DNA of 64,000 nucleotides. It comes from Tolypeutes matacus. Its lineage: Eukaryota > Chordata > Mammalia > Cingulata > Chlamyphoridae. This document shows positions 32,665-45,050 of this stretch, in pieces. The position numbers and the translations under genes were made by a program. Location of the stretch: the NCBI GenBank assembly GCA_026826555.1, contig JAKSZT010054568.1, positions 11,333,641 through 11,397,640 of the forward strand, read 5' to 3'. How positions within the stretch are numbered: position 1 is the first letter of the stretch; every line of letters begins with the position of its first letter. The notes below the pieces were generated by a model. It was not told the origin of the DNA. It saw only the letters and a list, made by a program, of their open reading frames with translations, and made no database searches.

Positions 32665-33475
32665 AAATAAATTTTCTAAGATATTGAAGAGTTAACAAGG
32701 TAACAAAGGCTTACAATGCCACGGTCATGCAGAGAATGGAAACCCCAAGAATTAGAATGATATTGTCCACCACTTTTTACCTTAGAAGCATCTGCAAACT
32801 AAAAAGGAAATTAGTGAAACAGAAGACAATATTCATACTGAATCATGGAGGGAGTAAATGACGAGCATGCAGAAAAAAATCATTAGAGACCTATAAAACA
32901 GATATAAAGGCCAAGTTTCTATGTTTTGGCACTCCAAGAAGGAAAGAGGAGAGGGATTGGAGTGAGAACATTAGAAGAGATGGTGGCTGAAGCTTACCCC
33001 AAACTGAGGACATACATAAATTTATTTTGTATAAATTAAAAATCTTCAGTGAAACCCAAGCAACGTAAATGCACACAAAAATACATCAACACTTACGGAG
33101 AACCTGCTAAAAACCAAGAACAAAGAGAACATGTTAAATGTTAAATGCTACCGGAGAAATAAGACATGGTATCTACAAAGGAAAAGTAGCTTGGCAGTTG
33201 ACTTCCCAATAGAAACAACTTTACCTGAAAAAATTAACCAAATGATCTTTACTAAGCCTAGAAAATATATAATTTTCAACCAGTAATTCTATATACAGCT
33301 AAATTATCCTCTGGAATGAAGGGGGGGAAAGGCATATTCAGAAAAATTTAAATTGATAGGCTTTGTCGCCAGTAGATATTTCCTAATGTATCTTCTCTGA
33401 GACAAAAATTGATACCAGGAAGAAGACAGATGCAAGAAGGAAGGAAGAGCAAGGAAAGGAAATGTAAATTCTCTG
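32665..33475 (+). mobile_element. HAL1/L1 ORF1-region fragment
   Basis: 'agtaattctatatacagcta' (33282-33301), 'attatcctctggaatgaagg' (33303-33322) and 'tttgtcgccagtagatattt' (33362-33381) correspond to the ORF1 C-terminal region of HAL1/L1 in the sense direction. Upstream parts are weaker. No open frame on the sense strand. Confidence 0.6.
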
Positions 33476-33544
33476 ATTTCTCCCTGAGTCAGCTTTCCAA
33501 GAGAGCAAAGCAGAAACGGCAAAGCATCTGATACCCAGACTCTG

Positions 33545-33720
33545 AATTACAGGCAGTCTCTTGTGGGGCTGGCTGTCCTGGCCCTCGGTTTTCTGTCACC
33601 TGGGAATGCACATGGCAGCCTCTCCTCGCGTCTCATTTCTCCTCCGAGTTCCACTGATTCTCCCTCCCGCTTCCTCTCTCTGTGACGTTTTCATCAGCCC
33701 TCCAGTAATAGTACTCAGCC
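33545..33720 (-). mobile_element. MaLR-type LTR family B fragment
   Basis: 'ttgtggggctggctgtcctg' (33561-33580), 'ggttttctgtcacctgggaa' (33587-33606), 'gcacatggcagcctctcctc' (33608-33627) and 'ccctccagtaatagtactca' (33698-33717) match the middle of the LTRs at 41.3 and 63.1 kb ('ctggggctggctgcc', 'ttccgttacatggtg'). Sense strand inferred as minus. Confidence 0.6.
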
Positions 33721-33929
33721 CCAGGCCGGCTCAGCTGGGCCCCACTGTAAGTGACGCAGCCTCATCAGCAGGCCCTGCTTGCAGGAGTTGGCGCCTACAG
33801 GCACACACTCATGTCTTCCTTGGGCGCAGCACTCCCAGCCACACAGGCGCGTGGGTTCCTGTTCATGCTCTCCCCTCCTAACTCTTGACCTTGGGTGAAT
33901 AACTCCCTTTGTGTTGAATTGATACATTG
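33721..33929. other. Short GC-rich stretch, unidentified
   Basis: GC-rich (contains gcgc and cpg words) continuation beyond the LTR fragment; frames on both strands (33561-33881 plus, 33715-33927 minus) are products of low stop density in GC-rich DNA. Confidence 0.45.
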
Positions 33930-34050
33930 GAAATAATAATTATATCAAAGAGTGGCTGTATTACATTACTTAATATGTATAACGAGCTTAGTAAGGTAAT
34001 TGGCATAAAGTAAGCTCCCCATGAATTTTAATTACTATTATCCTTATGCA
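33930..34050 (+). mobile_element. MIR SINE 3' part
   Basis: 'aacgagcttagtaaggtaat' (33981-34000) then 'tggcataaagtaagctcccc' (34001-34020), the MIR 3' core ('tggcacatagtaagcgctc'). Confidence 0.7.
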
Positions 34051-34059
34051 CAAAACTGA

Positions 34060-34500
34060 AATTTGTTACCTCTTTCATTCTCTTCAGTTGATGTCATGCG
34101 ATTCACCCTTTCACCCATGCTCAAGGCTCCATGGCTATTGAGTCTCTTCTCTCATCATCCCTCAAATCCAGCTCCTCCATCTTGGTTACTCCTTCTCAGA
34201 ATTACTGCTGGCAACTTTCCGTCTTTGCATTTCCCACAGCCTTAATCTTTGTCTAGAAGTTGTTCGTAGTATCCCTGGATTACTAAAATAGTCTTCATCC
34301 CTGTATCTAGTTTCTTTGTCTCTCTGTCCTTAACATCACCAGAACAGTCATTCTAGAGAAACCATTATGCATCAATTAAGCAAAAACATGATTTTTAAAA
34401 TTGCTTACTATACAAATTTCATGCTCTATAATACACGGGGTCCTTCATGACTTGAGCTGACCAGCCTTAAAATTGGATTACATGTCACTCTTTGCTACAT
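34060..34500 (+). mobile_element. L2 LINE fragment
   Basis: 'ccatcttggttactccttct' (34177-34196), 'agtcattctagagaaacc' (34346-34363) and 'acacggggtccttcatgact' (34433-34452) are in L2 order ('agagtgatctttctaaaa', 'aaggcccttcatgatctgg'). Confidence 0.55.
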
Positions 34501-35299
34501 AATTTCTAATTTGGTTCAGTAGTTTTTAAATATGGCCGTGTATGGACAATAATGAGAACACATTTTCCAGGATTTATTTTTTCTTCTCTTTTCTCTTTTT
34601 TCTTTTTTTTTAGTACAAATCTGTATTCTCACCACAGACACACTAAAATAATGAGTCAAGACCTCCAGGAAGAGGTCTGAAAATTTCCTGGTGTTTATGA
34701 TGATCAACCAGTTTGAGGAACCATATCTTATGCAGCATTCCCTACAGTGTTTTGAGGAACAAGTATTTTGCAGGAAGCAGAACAATATTGTTGTCAAATA
34801 AGTTTGGGGACTTCTGGTGCAACTACATAGAATAGCAGGGCTTTCACCTTCCCATTTCTCAATCATATACTATAACCTTCAATTTTCTTTGTCCTTGCAA
34901 AGGCATATACATATACCTTTTGTCCTTGAAATGGTGGTCAAGGCTCTTAGGAGCTTTGGCACCTGAGGGTCACTCTTCACGAGCGGAAAAGCCATCCTCT
35001 AATATGTTCCCCATGGCTCATGTTAAAAGTTAACATACTCCTTTTAGTTTTTGTAAAGCTCCCATCTGAAGATGAAAACAACTTGATGAGTATTAATGGC
35101 ACCTGTGCCCCACTCCTACCTCCACCTCATGCATACTCCTAAGAAATATATTTGATATCCGAAATGTATCTTCTGGAGCACCTTCAAGTAAAGGGGTTAA
35201 TCCAATGTTCACTTTTTAGAACCTGTAGCTAGTTTCATTGGGGATTTTATGATTTTCATGGCATCTCTAATTTTTACTGCTCTTTTTCCCCCTTTTAAA
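34501..35299. other. No recognised feature; T/C tract at 34575-34612
   Basis: A 38-bp T/C-rich tract precedes unique-looking DNA. The 116-codon minus frame at 34516-34866 is produced partly by that tract (Lys/Arg-rich end) and shows no domain. Confidence 0.5.
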
Positions 35300-36850
35300 A
35301 GAAAGGTTTATTAACATAATATTAAATTTAACTCATATTCATTATAGAATGGGTGGGGTAAATATAACTTATTTAATAAATATAATTTTCAAGAATATTT
35401 CTATGTCTTTCATAATAAGAAGTTTTATATTGTGTATGAAATACAGGTTAGCCATTTTAAGGAAGGCATATTTTATCTAAAATTTATATTAAACACCACA
35501 AAAAAAAGTGGATATAATTTTCATTGTCTATAAGAATATGATATTTTTGGTGCAGTGATAAAATTTAAGGAATAATCTTAATGTAACAATATTGATCACT
35601 TTCTTCCATTTTCCCAGGGTTTTTTCCATTTCTGAAATATTATCTTTAAAATCTCCATTAGTCTGTAGAGTCTTATGATTCATCTTAATATGGTTTAATG
35701 ACTATGTATTCTAGAGCAATTAAACTTGATTAAATGAGAATTTTAGGATGAAAATAATACTTCCACTTAGCACATCTGATTTTTACATGCCCTTAAATCT
35801 CATTTTAAAAACCTCATATTTTATTTCCTTTCTCCTTTTTAACTGTGGAACTGTGCATGTTATAAATAGAAGAATTATTCCAGAAACTGGGGAATTCGGT
35901 ATGTGAATTTAGTAGTCACAAATATTTTGGGCATTTATTGTACACTATTGTACTGCATCAATGACTCATCATTGCTCATTAAAATCATGCTGGAGTTTAA
36001 TGGCCTATTTAAATGCTCATATTGGATCCAGGATAAAATACACAAATTTGTTCTTTTGACTTATATCTCAGAATTTCAGTACAAGTAAGATTATTTTCCC
36101 TGATATTTATGCTATGAGTTTATATTTGTAGAGTAATAAACCCTCAGGATTTTTATTGAGCTGATTAATCTCATGGATAGAGGAAAAAATATTAATATTT
36201 TAGATCCCACTATGAAATGTCTGCTTATATTAGAAGATTCTCAAAAGGCAAGTGTTTTATACCACCTTAATTCTAGAATTCTTCTTAATTTTATTGATTG
36301 GTAAATAGAAAAAATAAAGACGAAAACTCTATGTAACTTACAGTTTCTTTCATTTCCAAATCTCTGGTGTATTTTCAGACATATTTTTCAAAATTTTTTT
36401 GAAAAATTCATTTTTGCATGTAACATTAATGAAGATTCAATCTTTAAGAATTGTGAAATAAATTAACTTGTGATAAAGGAAATGAAAATTTCCCATATCT
36501 GAATACAAATCATGAAATATACCCAGTGTTTCATTCTGAATTTTACATTAAAATTTATATTTGGGTTTCATTTTCATTAAATTGCATAAAAGATATAAAA
36601 GAATAATATAACATCATATATATATATATACCAATACTTTGCCCAAATTTTCATTGGGACATTGCATATTTTTTATTTGTAGGAGCTCTTTATATCATTA
36701 GCACATTAACTCATTATCTTATTTTGGTGACAAATAATTTTCTAATGCCTTCAGTTTTATTTCTTGCTCACTTTAACATTTTTGTTCATGTAAAAAAGTT
36801 AATTTTATAATGTGACTATATTTTCAAATACTTTTGAATATTTATTTCTG
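35300..36850. other. AT-rich, repeat-poor block
   Basis: About 1.5 kb with very high A+T and no recognisable transposon, only an (AT)n at 36615-36631. Could be a matrix-attachment-like or simply neutral AT-rich region. No gene signal. Confidence 0.45.
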
Positions 36851-36916
36851 TTTCCAGTTTGCACTATATCACAAAATACTTCAATAAATTTACCTGCATA
36901 TAAATCTGTAAACATT
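36851..36916. repeat. Left copy of ~66-bp direct repeat flanking an L1
   Basis: 'tttccagttt' then 'cttcaataaatttacctgca' then 'tataaatctgtaaacatt'. Matches 39178-39243 with roughly eight substitutions/indels. Interpreted as a long target site duplication of the L1 between them. Confidence 0.8.
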
Positions 36917-39170
36917 ATTTTTTGTAATAATAAACTTTATTTTTAGAGAAGTTTTAGATTACAGAAAGTTACAATATCAAAAGTATAGGGGAGTCCCATA
37001 TACTTATACCCCACACATCCTCTTCCCACATTTCCCCCTATTGATAACATCTTATATTAGCATGGGACATGTGTTATAATCGATGAACAATAATGAAGCT
37101 CTGCTACTAACCAAGGTCTATGGTTCACACTTAGTACTGGTAAGTTTTATAGGTTTTTGACAAAATGTATAAAGCCTTGTATCCATCATTGCAGTATCAG
37201 GCAGGACAATTCCAATGCCCTAAAATGCCCTCTGCTCTAACCTATTCTTCCCTCCCCTTTCCCTCAGAACCTCTGGTGACCACTGTCTTTACATCAGTGT
37301 TACAAGTTCTTCCACTACTAGAATAAGTCTACTTTAGTCCATAGTTGCATTCCCACTTTATGTTTGTTCATTCCTCTGTCTTGAGGATTTGAGGATGGTG
37401 GTGCCCATCCTGCTTCCGATTGAGAGGGAGCTTAGATCCCATGGGCTAGATGGATGGAACTGTCTCACTTGCAGTTGTAGATACTCTTTGCTTTTTGGGA
37501 TGGGTGTTGTCCATCATCATCATCCTTTTGTTAGTTGTCCTGGGTGAGTCCAATGAACTGGAGAGTAGGTATTGACGGCAACTTTGCTGTGATTCAGGGT
37601 TCAACTGGTGTATGAACAGACTGAAGTCTCTGGGTCAGATATTTAACAGGTATAGTGCTAATTGAAGATTCAGATAAAAGCGGTAGAAGAATCATGAGCA
37701 GGGAAGTTAAATTGAGTCTAACTCTGTAATATTGGAGAACTAGGTTATTATATATTCCGAGGTAAGGCCCACTGATGGCACACTAATTTCATGGGGCTGT
37801 GTGCCTTGCCTATAGTGCTTGGACATCTCTAAAACCCTCAACAACCCCCTTGTTTGAGGCTTTGTTTACTGAGGCAGTCAGTAAGATCCTCCTGAGATGT
37901 GCATATGTGTAACTTCTGAAATGATCTCTCAACTCTGAAGTAAGTCTCTTAGCTGTAAAAGTGCTTTGTATTTATTATGTCCCTCTTTTGATTGAGGTCT
38001 TTTTTCCAAATGCATTGCTAGCTGGTGCTTGGTAGTAGTCTCTTGGCACCTGGAAGTTTCATCCCTGAGAGTCATGTCCCATGTCAGGGGGAAGGTAGTG
38101 AGTTTATTTGCTGAGTTCGACTTGGAGAGAATGCACATTTGTGTAACAAGGAGACTTTCAGGAGGTAATTATGAGACATTAGTTATTATTACACTGTTTC
38201 AATTTTACAGTCATAAAGTTCATAAGTACAAGCATTAATATCTAAGGCTTGGCATATTGGCCTGTTTTCTTTTATTAGGCACTGCCTATATACTCCAGAG
38301 ATTTTTGCCACTTTATTCCCAGGATCAGAGCTTAATATTTTGTTAGTGACCCATTGAGAAAACACACATATGATGACACAAACACATTCTTATCCCATAG
38401 CGGCATGCCCCAGGTGCACCCCTTCCCACACTCTACCTGCCATGGATACTGTGCATCCCCTGCCATAGATTCTAAAAGAATTCTCCCACAACTGTAATCT
38501 CAACCACAGTCCTTGGCCTCGCAGAGTTCACTGAGCCACACATGCACCTGTTCCTTCCCCCAGCCCTATCCCCAGCTCCATGGATGGCCCAACCCCACTG
38601 ATACTCACACTCCAGCACCTTCGACCACATTCACATCACTGCACCGCCATCATGCCCATCCACTGACAAACTGCCACCATCAACCTTATCACAGACTCTG
38701 CCAAGGTTGAACCTTGGATTACCACTTTCTACTCTCTTTCTATCTCTTGGTAACCTATCTTCCAGGCTCTACCTCCATGGGTCTGCTCAATATCCTTAGT
38801 TCATATCAGTGAGATCATGCAATATTTGTCCTTTAGTGACTGGCTTACTTCACTCTACATAAGCTCTTTGAAGTTCGTCTATGTTGTCATATGTGTCAAT
38901 ACTTCATTCCTTCTTACAGCTGAATAATATACCATTGTAAGTATATACCACATTTTATTTATCCATTCATCCATTGATGGACACATGGGTTGCTTCCAAC
39001 TGTTGGCAATGGTGAATGATGCCACTATGAACATTGGGTGGGGTGCATATATCTGTTTGTGTCCCTGCTTTCAATTCTTCTATGTATACCCTAGTACTGG
39101 AAATGCTGGATCATATGGCAATTCTATAGTTAGGTTACTGAGAACTAATACAGAAGAATATTACTGAGGA
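36917..39170 (-). mobile_element. 5'-truncated xenarthran L1 with long 3' UTR (copy 3)
   Basis: Left end is the 3' terminus (short T tract then 'taataaactttatttttaga'). About 1.8 kb of 3' UTR follows (same family as 30.4, 31.7, 44.2 and 60.8 kb). From about 38760 to 39150 comes the ORF2 C-terminal end: 'tcaatacttcattccttctt' (38898-38917), 'atccattgatggacacatgg' (38970-38989), 'atgccactatgaacattggg' (39019-39038). 5'-truncated within ORF2, hence inactive. This copy shows how the isolated 3' UTR fragments elsewhere belong to L1. Confidence 0.9.
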
Positions 39171-39177
39171 ATATTTT

Positions 39178-39243
39178 TTTCCAGTTTTTCATTATATCTC
39201 AAAATGCTTCAATAAATTTATCTGCATATAAATCTGCATACAT
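39178..39243. repeat. Right copy of ~66-bp direct repeat flanking an L1
   Basis: 'tttccagttttt', 'cttcaataaatttatctgca', 'tataaatctgcatacatt'. Partner of 36851-36916. Confidence 0.8.
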
Positions 39244-39249
39244 TGCTAA

Positions 39250-40594
39250 ACATTTTATTATGATAAATGTCTAGAAGAATTGTTTGATGATTTAACTCAT
39301 TAGTTATTATATGTAAGTGATTTTGTGCTAGGTGTTAAGTAACAGTTACATGTTTTTAAAGAATTTATACATTGCAAATGAATTGTTTTCCAGTAATGTT
39401 GTACAAAATTCTTTTCCTGAAAAAAGTTATAAAAATTTCTCTTTACCTGAATACATGCCAACACAGAACATTTTTTAAAATCCTTGCTAATCTAATACAC
39501 TAACATAAGATAAAATTTCATTATTTAAAATGAACTTCTTTTGTAACTGGTAAAGGCATACAATTTTATATCTTTTTCCTTATTTATATTTCTATCTAGA
39601 AAATTATTTACTAATGTCCTCTTCATTTTCTATTGAGATATTTTTCATTTTCTATTAAATAAGCTTGTGTGTATTGGTATTGAAGAATGTATTCCAGAGA
39701 CTCTTTCCATGCTTTATCATACAGTTGTTGTTATGATGTTGCATTTTACAGAGATGAGGATAAATCTATCTATCAAATAATTGCATCATTAAAGGGAGCA
39801 AGTGGGTGGTTATTCCATTATGAAGTTTACTTAAAACAGAAGAATGCATCCTGATTCCTCGTGCATCATATAAATGAATAGAGCTTATGCCCTCTTTTAC
39901 TTGGCTCCCTCATCATCATTTCTTTAGATAAGTGCTTAAAATAAACAGCTTTATAATTATCTTTGATCTAGGAGTGTCAATTAAGGTCACTAGAGTTATA
40001 GTTGAATAATAATAAGAAGAGGAAGAACAAGCAGCAGCAGTAGTGAAAGAAGGAGATCATGGATCACTTGGGCTTGCTGCTTGTTCTCACCTGGAGAAGG
40101 AAGGTGGCAGGAGTGAGAGCTCCAGTATGGGTATGTCCAGGATTCCTTCAGGGTGGGTTGCCTCATTTTCATCCATGCCTTGGCAGGGACCCTTGACTAT
40201 TATCTATAGTGGGACATGTTGCTGACATTGACATTGATCAAAAGTGGGAATGACTAAGATATGGATTGATTAAAATTCAGAGACCTGAAACGTAATGAGA
40301 TACCTTCTGCCGAATGTTTCTCAGGTGACACAGAGCAGGGTGTGGGTACTGGCCAGGCCTGACTCCAGGAGGTATCCCTGAGCCACTCAGTGCTCACTTG
40401 AGGTTACTTTGTATGGTCCTAAGATTGTGCTGGGGGGTTTAGACGCAATGTTGATGTCATGTTGTCTCAGCCATGGTCTGTGAAGCCCAGCAGTGCTGTT
40501 TTCATTACCAGGCCTCTCACTATTTGAGTGGACGTGGGTCAGCTGCTACATGCTGCTGAGGTTTTAATTTTTTTCATCTGTAACATGCCGATAT
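39250..40594. other. No recognised feature
   Basis: Ordinary sequence; an AAG/CAG-rich run at 40010-40045 ('agaagaggaagaacaagcag') is the only low-complexity element. No gene. Confidence 0.5.
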
Positions 40595-40760
40595 GAATCT
40601 TGGGTACCAGATGCTGTTCCAAGCCCTTTTATGTATCATCACATTAAATCCTCAAAACAACCTAATGAGATAAATAGTCTTGTTGGCCCATTTTGCAGGC
40701 AAAATGTGGCAGAGTTAATTTGGACCCAGGAAGTTTTACTTCAGTGCCACTACACTCAAA
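40595..40760 (-). mobile_element. MIR SINE (antisense copy)
   Basis: 'tcacattaaatcctcaaaac' (40639-40658), 'ggcccattttgcaggcaaaa' (40685-40704) and 'aatttggacccaggaagttt' (40717-40736): complement of the MIR core and head. Confidence 0.8.
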
Positions 40761-41330
40761 ATTTATGTTATGTTGAATATCATAAATAAGTTATGAACAA
40801 CTCATGGAGCATATCAGAATTTCAATACCTTATCATTTCTTAAAGTTTAGAATTTTGAAAAAAATTATGACTGTGACCGTCATAATTTAAGCATAAAATT
40901 CTATTTTAAATTTCTTTTATTAAAAACAGTTTTTAAATATATTCTCAAACTATATAATGTCTGCTCAAAGTGGAAGCCTTTTCTTTATAATTCAAGGGCA
41001 ATTGAGCCAAATTTCATAGCAATGAGTAGCATGAAACCAAGCTGAAAAGGGTATTTAGGCTTAAATATCCTAACAAAATTGAACTCATGAGTCAATGAAA
41101 ATATTCTTACTCTCCTTTTTTCCTCATTTTTGATGGCTGTTTGCCATCTTTTCCTAAAGAAGGAAATGTTTGAATTACTGTCCAAATATATGAAATCATT
41201 TCTAAGGATTTTTCAGATTATTATACAGTAAAAATTAACTTTTCTCTTTTGGCATACTCATCTATGAATTTTAACCATATAAAGGTTTGTGCAACCACTC
41301 CTGGTAAGTTTCCCACTGCTAAAACCAATA
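40761..41330. other. No recognised feature
   Basis: AT-rich unique-looking DNA. Confidence 0.5.
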
Positions 41331-41334
41331 CTAT

Positions 41335-41715
41335 ATTGGTTTATATGGGTTGGTTTGAACAGTGGGAATTTATGAGCTCAAGGTTTTTGACGCTGAGAAG
41401 TCCAAAATTGAGGCATCAGCAAGGAGATGCTTTCTCCCTGAAGACTGAGGCTTTCTGGGGCTGGCTGCCAGTGATCCTTGTCCTTGCCTTTTCCGTTACA
41501 TGGTGATGTTCATGGCAGAATCTTCTCCATTCTCTTGTGGGTTCTGTTGACTTCTAGCTCTGGCTGACTTTCACTCTCTTGTAAAGGACCCAGTGATCCA
41601 GGCTACAGCCCACCCTGATTCAGTGGGCTTACCTTACCTTACCTGAAGGAGCATCTTGAGGAGATCCTATTACAGTGATTACAGAAAACCCAGACTATGG
41701 TGATTCATAAAATAT
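41335..41715 (-). mobile_element. MaLR-type LTR family B
   Basis: 'ctgagaagtccaaaattgag' (41393-41412), 'ctttctggggctggctgcca' (41451-41470), 'ttctgttgacttctagctct' (41546-41565), 'cagcccaccctgattcagtg' (41606-41625). Matches the LTRs at 63.1 and 33.6 kb. A (CTTAC)n slip, 'ttaccttaccttacctg', lies at 41629-41645. Confidence 0.7.
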
Positions 41716-44224
41716 TTGAAATTATGGCATATCAAAGGCCTCTTAACAAATTAAGTATTAAGTACTCTCCTTCCTCATTTATTCTGCCAATGTAATGGCA
41801 TGGGATAGCATTGAATAAAAAATTGTATATATGATAAGGGCCTTTTAAAGTCTTCTCAACTATGAGTAGGATGAGATATTATGTGACTCGCAGTCCAGAG
41901 TAGATTCTATAACATCAGTAAAATTCTAAATGTTTCCTCAAGTTAGATATGTATTTGTCTGCTCTTTAATCACTTTCTGATAAGAGGAATTGGTTACTGA
42001 GGATGGGTTTTATATAAGAAAAAACTGTCTTATGAAAAAAAATACCTGTTTAAATAACCAAGACTAAAAAATTGAAAGCAATAATACGTTTTTATAATTT
42101 TAGGCAAAATGAAACTGCTACGAATTAGCAACTTTTTAAAAGTTCACTAAGAAATTGATTATTGAAAATGGAAAAATTTTCTATGAGAACTAGACACTTT
42201 CTGCAGCATTTCCCCCCAAAAATTAGAACACTTTTTTCATCAGAAACTCTGTATTAAAAATGTCTAAAGTCCTTTGTATTTTAAAAATTTTGCAGTTCTC
42301 TGAACAGAAAAAACACAAGCAAAGTTCAGTCTATCCCTATCATCAATCAGGTTTTCCTCTTCCTTCCTGAAGGAAAACTGTAAAACTAGATTGCACCAAG
42401 ATATGGCTAGTCTTCTACTTTATTTTCACTAGTTCTTATTCACCTTTCTTATAATTTAAAGCATTCTAAAAATGAGCAGATACCTGTTCTGAAGTTTGGT
42501 AATACTGGGTCAGATTTACATTTAGTGAGGCATTAGTGGACTTAAGATCACAAATGGTGATGAAATTATGACTATTTCTCATGCTGGGTTGAAATTATTT
42601 CGAGGATAAATTTGTTTTTATGGGCACCGAGTTCTTTCTTAGAGTTCTTGAAGAAAACAAATCCATATTTTATTCAGGTAATTCACATCAATAAAAGCTT
42701 TCTATTTTGGGAATTCCTGCTCCCCAGGGCTGGTCTCATCAGGCTGTCAGGTACTGTCTTCCGTAATCGTTACTTTGTACGGTTGTTATTCCCCAAATTG
42801 TGAGTTACTAAGGGCCAGAATTCAGTGTCTTTTTATTTCTGATTGAAGTAATATATTGTTTGAGTAACTCTGATCTATTTAATGCTCTCCAGATTATATT
42901 TCATTCTGACAATCAAGAAGGCAAGTCTTGGTCTAAGGTAGCATGGTGTAGGTGGAAAACATGGAGGTAAGATTCTGGGAAGCGAAACATTTGGATTTTA
43001 GTCTGGACTTGACATTGTTGGACCTAAGGACTATTCCTGATGCAATTTAAAGAAAACAACTGAAAATCTTTAGGCACGATGGATGGAAATGATGGCTCTC
43101 CATTAGACATTTGAAACCTAGCCGTGGACCAGTTCCTGAGCTGCTGGAACGGGGAGTTCAAACGTTGCCCCAGGAGTTTACTATGACTAGCTCCCTGCTT
43201 TTGTTTCATTCTGAGCAGGCTCTGCCTATCCTGTGGAGAAGATGGCCACTAACATTTTTAAGCTTATATTAGGCCAGCTTAGAAAATTTGCTGTGAAAAT
43301 AACACCTTTTCCCCTAATAAGGGCATCAAAGACCTGGGCACGGCTCTCAGCAGATTGCACTGGTTATTTGACCTTCCCTGATCTATGATTCTAATTAGTC
43401 ATATCAGGAGCCAGCAGGTGACATTAGCTGCATCAGAACTACATAGCTAGTAAGTCATGGTTACGCAAAGAAAAATCAGAGTGCTCTGATCAAAGGAAGG
43501 AATTCCAAAGAGGGGTAGGGAGAAAAAAAAAGATTCCAACTGTAGATGTAAGCTAAGTATGTGAATTTAAGCCACTCACTTTTCCCTCTAGGTAGTAAGA
43601 TTGCATTTTGTCTATAGAAAGTCAAGGATTTGAAATTCTATGATCAAATTATTAAAGTTGCTTAGAACTTATAAGGACAGTATTTTGCTTCTCAATTACT
43701 TTCCAATATATTATAGAATATACAGGATCAATCTGACACCTTTCGGGCAAAAAAAAAAATCATCAATATTATTCTCAATACATTTATCTGGTTATTTATA
43801 TAGTATTTTGATGGGTTTAGAAGGACATCCACTTGCCTCTTCTTATCAATACTGCCTACACACGTTTTGTGACCTAAATAAAAATTTAAATAGAAGGATT
43901 TAATTATTTTAAACTTTTCATTATTTTCATAAACTTATAGAACCATCAATGGCTGCAGTTTTAAGAAACTCGCCCATTCTGTGTGGAGGTAAAAACCCAT
44001 GGCCCATGTTGCTTAATTGTTATATTCACAGATAGCTTGGTGTCTGTGTTTCTAGTTCCTTAAAGAACACATACAATTAGTAAGACTTTTGGACTAAAAT
44101 TTAGTGACCTGTTTTAAACTTCTAGCTCGAGGTGCTGGAGCTTAAAGGTTATAACTGCTTGAGCTCTGGAGTTTGTTACTTACCTGTGGCAACTTAGATT
44201 TTTTCTTGATAGTTTTTTAAAATA
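41716..44224. other. No recognised gene; possible MIR at 42935-43020
   Basis: 2.5 kb of mostly unique-looking DNA. 'gtagcatggtgtaggtggaa' (42938-42957) with 'ggattttagtctggacttga' (42993-43012) resembles the MIR head. Nothing else recognised. Confidence 0.45.
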
Positions 44225-45050
44225 TATTTAAAAATTTTTTTAAAAGATACTTAGATTATATAAATGTTACATAAAAAATATAGGAGACTCCCATATGCCC
44301 CGCTCCTTGGCCCTCCCACACATTCCCACATCAACAACATCCTTCAATAGTGTGGTACATTTGTTACAACTGATGAACACATTTTGGAGCATTGCCACTA
44401 AGTGTGGATTACAGTTTACGTTGTAGTTTACACTCTCTCCTGCACATTTTTGTAAGTTATTACAAATATATAATGGCCCGTATCTGTCATTGCAACGTCA
44501 TTCTGAACAATTCCCAAGTCTCCAAATTACAGCTATTTTTCCCTCTCCCTCTCCCTCCCCTAGGTACCTCCAGTGGCCACTGCCTCCACATCAATGGTAA
44601 AAGTTCTTCCATTGCTAGAATCGCAATAAGTTTAGAGTAGAATAACAGTAATTCTACTTAGTCCATCGTTCATTCTCCAATCCTGAGGATACTGGGATGG
44701 CGATGCCTACTCTGCCTCTAATTGAGAGGGGGCTTAGATCCGGGTGGGCAGATGGATGGGACCGTCTTGCTCGCAGTTGCAGACTTTCTCTGTTGCTTGG
44801 GACGGTTGTTGTCCATCATTATCTCCTTGTTAGTTGTCCTTAGTAGTTGTCACCTACTGGAGAGTAGGTGTTGCAACTCTGTTGAGATTCAAGGCCCAGC
44901 TGGCACATGAATGGACCAAAATTTAAATCTCTTAGACATACACTTACCAACTCTAGTACTAACTATAGATTCAAACAGAAGGCGGAAGAGCCACATGCCA
45001 GAAACCACAGGAGTCCAGCTCTGTCACACTGGGCCCCCAGCCCCTGCACT
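44225..45050 (-). mobile_element. Xenarthran L1 3' UTR (copy 4)
   Basis: 'cattgccactaagtgtggat' (44391-44410), 'attacaaatatataatggcc' (44459-44478), 'aattcccaagtctccaaatt' (44510-44529), 'gagagggggcttagatccgg' (44723-44742), 'ctggagagtaggtgttgcaa' (44857-44876), in the same order as 37.1-37.6 kb. Closest by eye to the copy at 60.8 kb. 3' end at left with A-rich (T-rich on plus) sequence. The right boundary is unclear because it runs into the GC-rich block. Confidence 0.8.
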
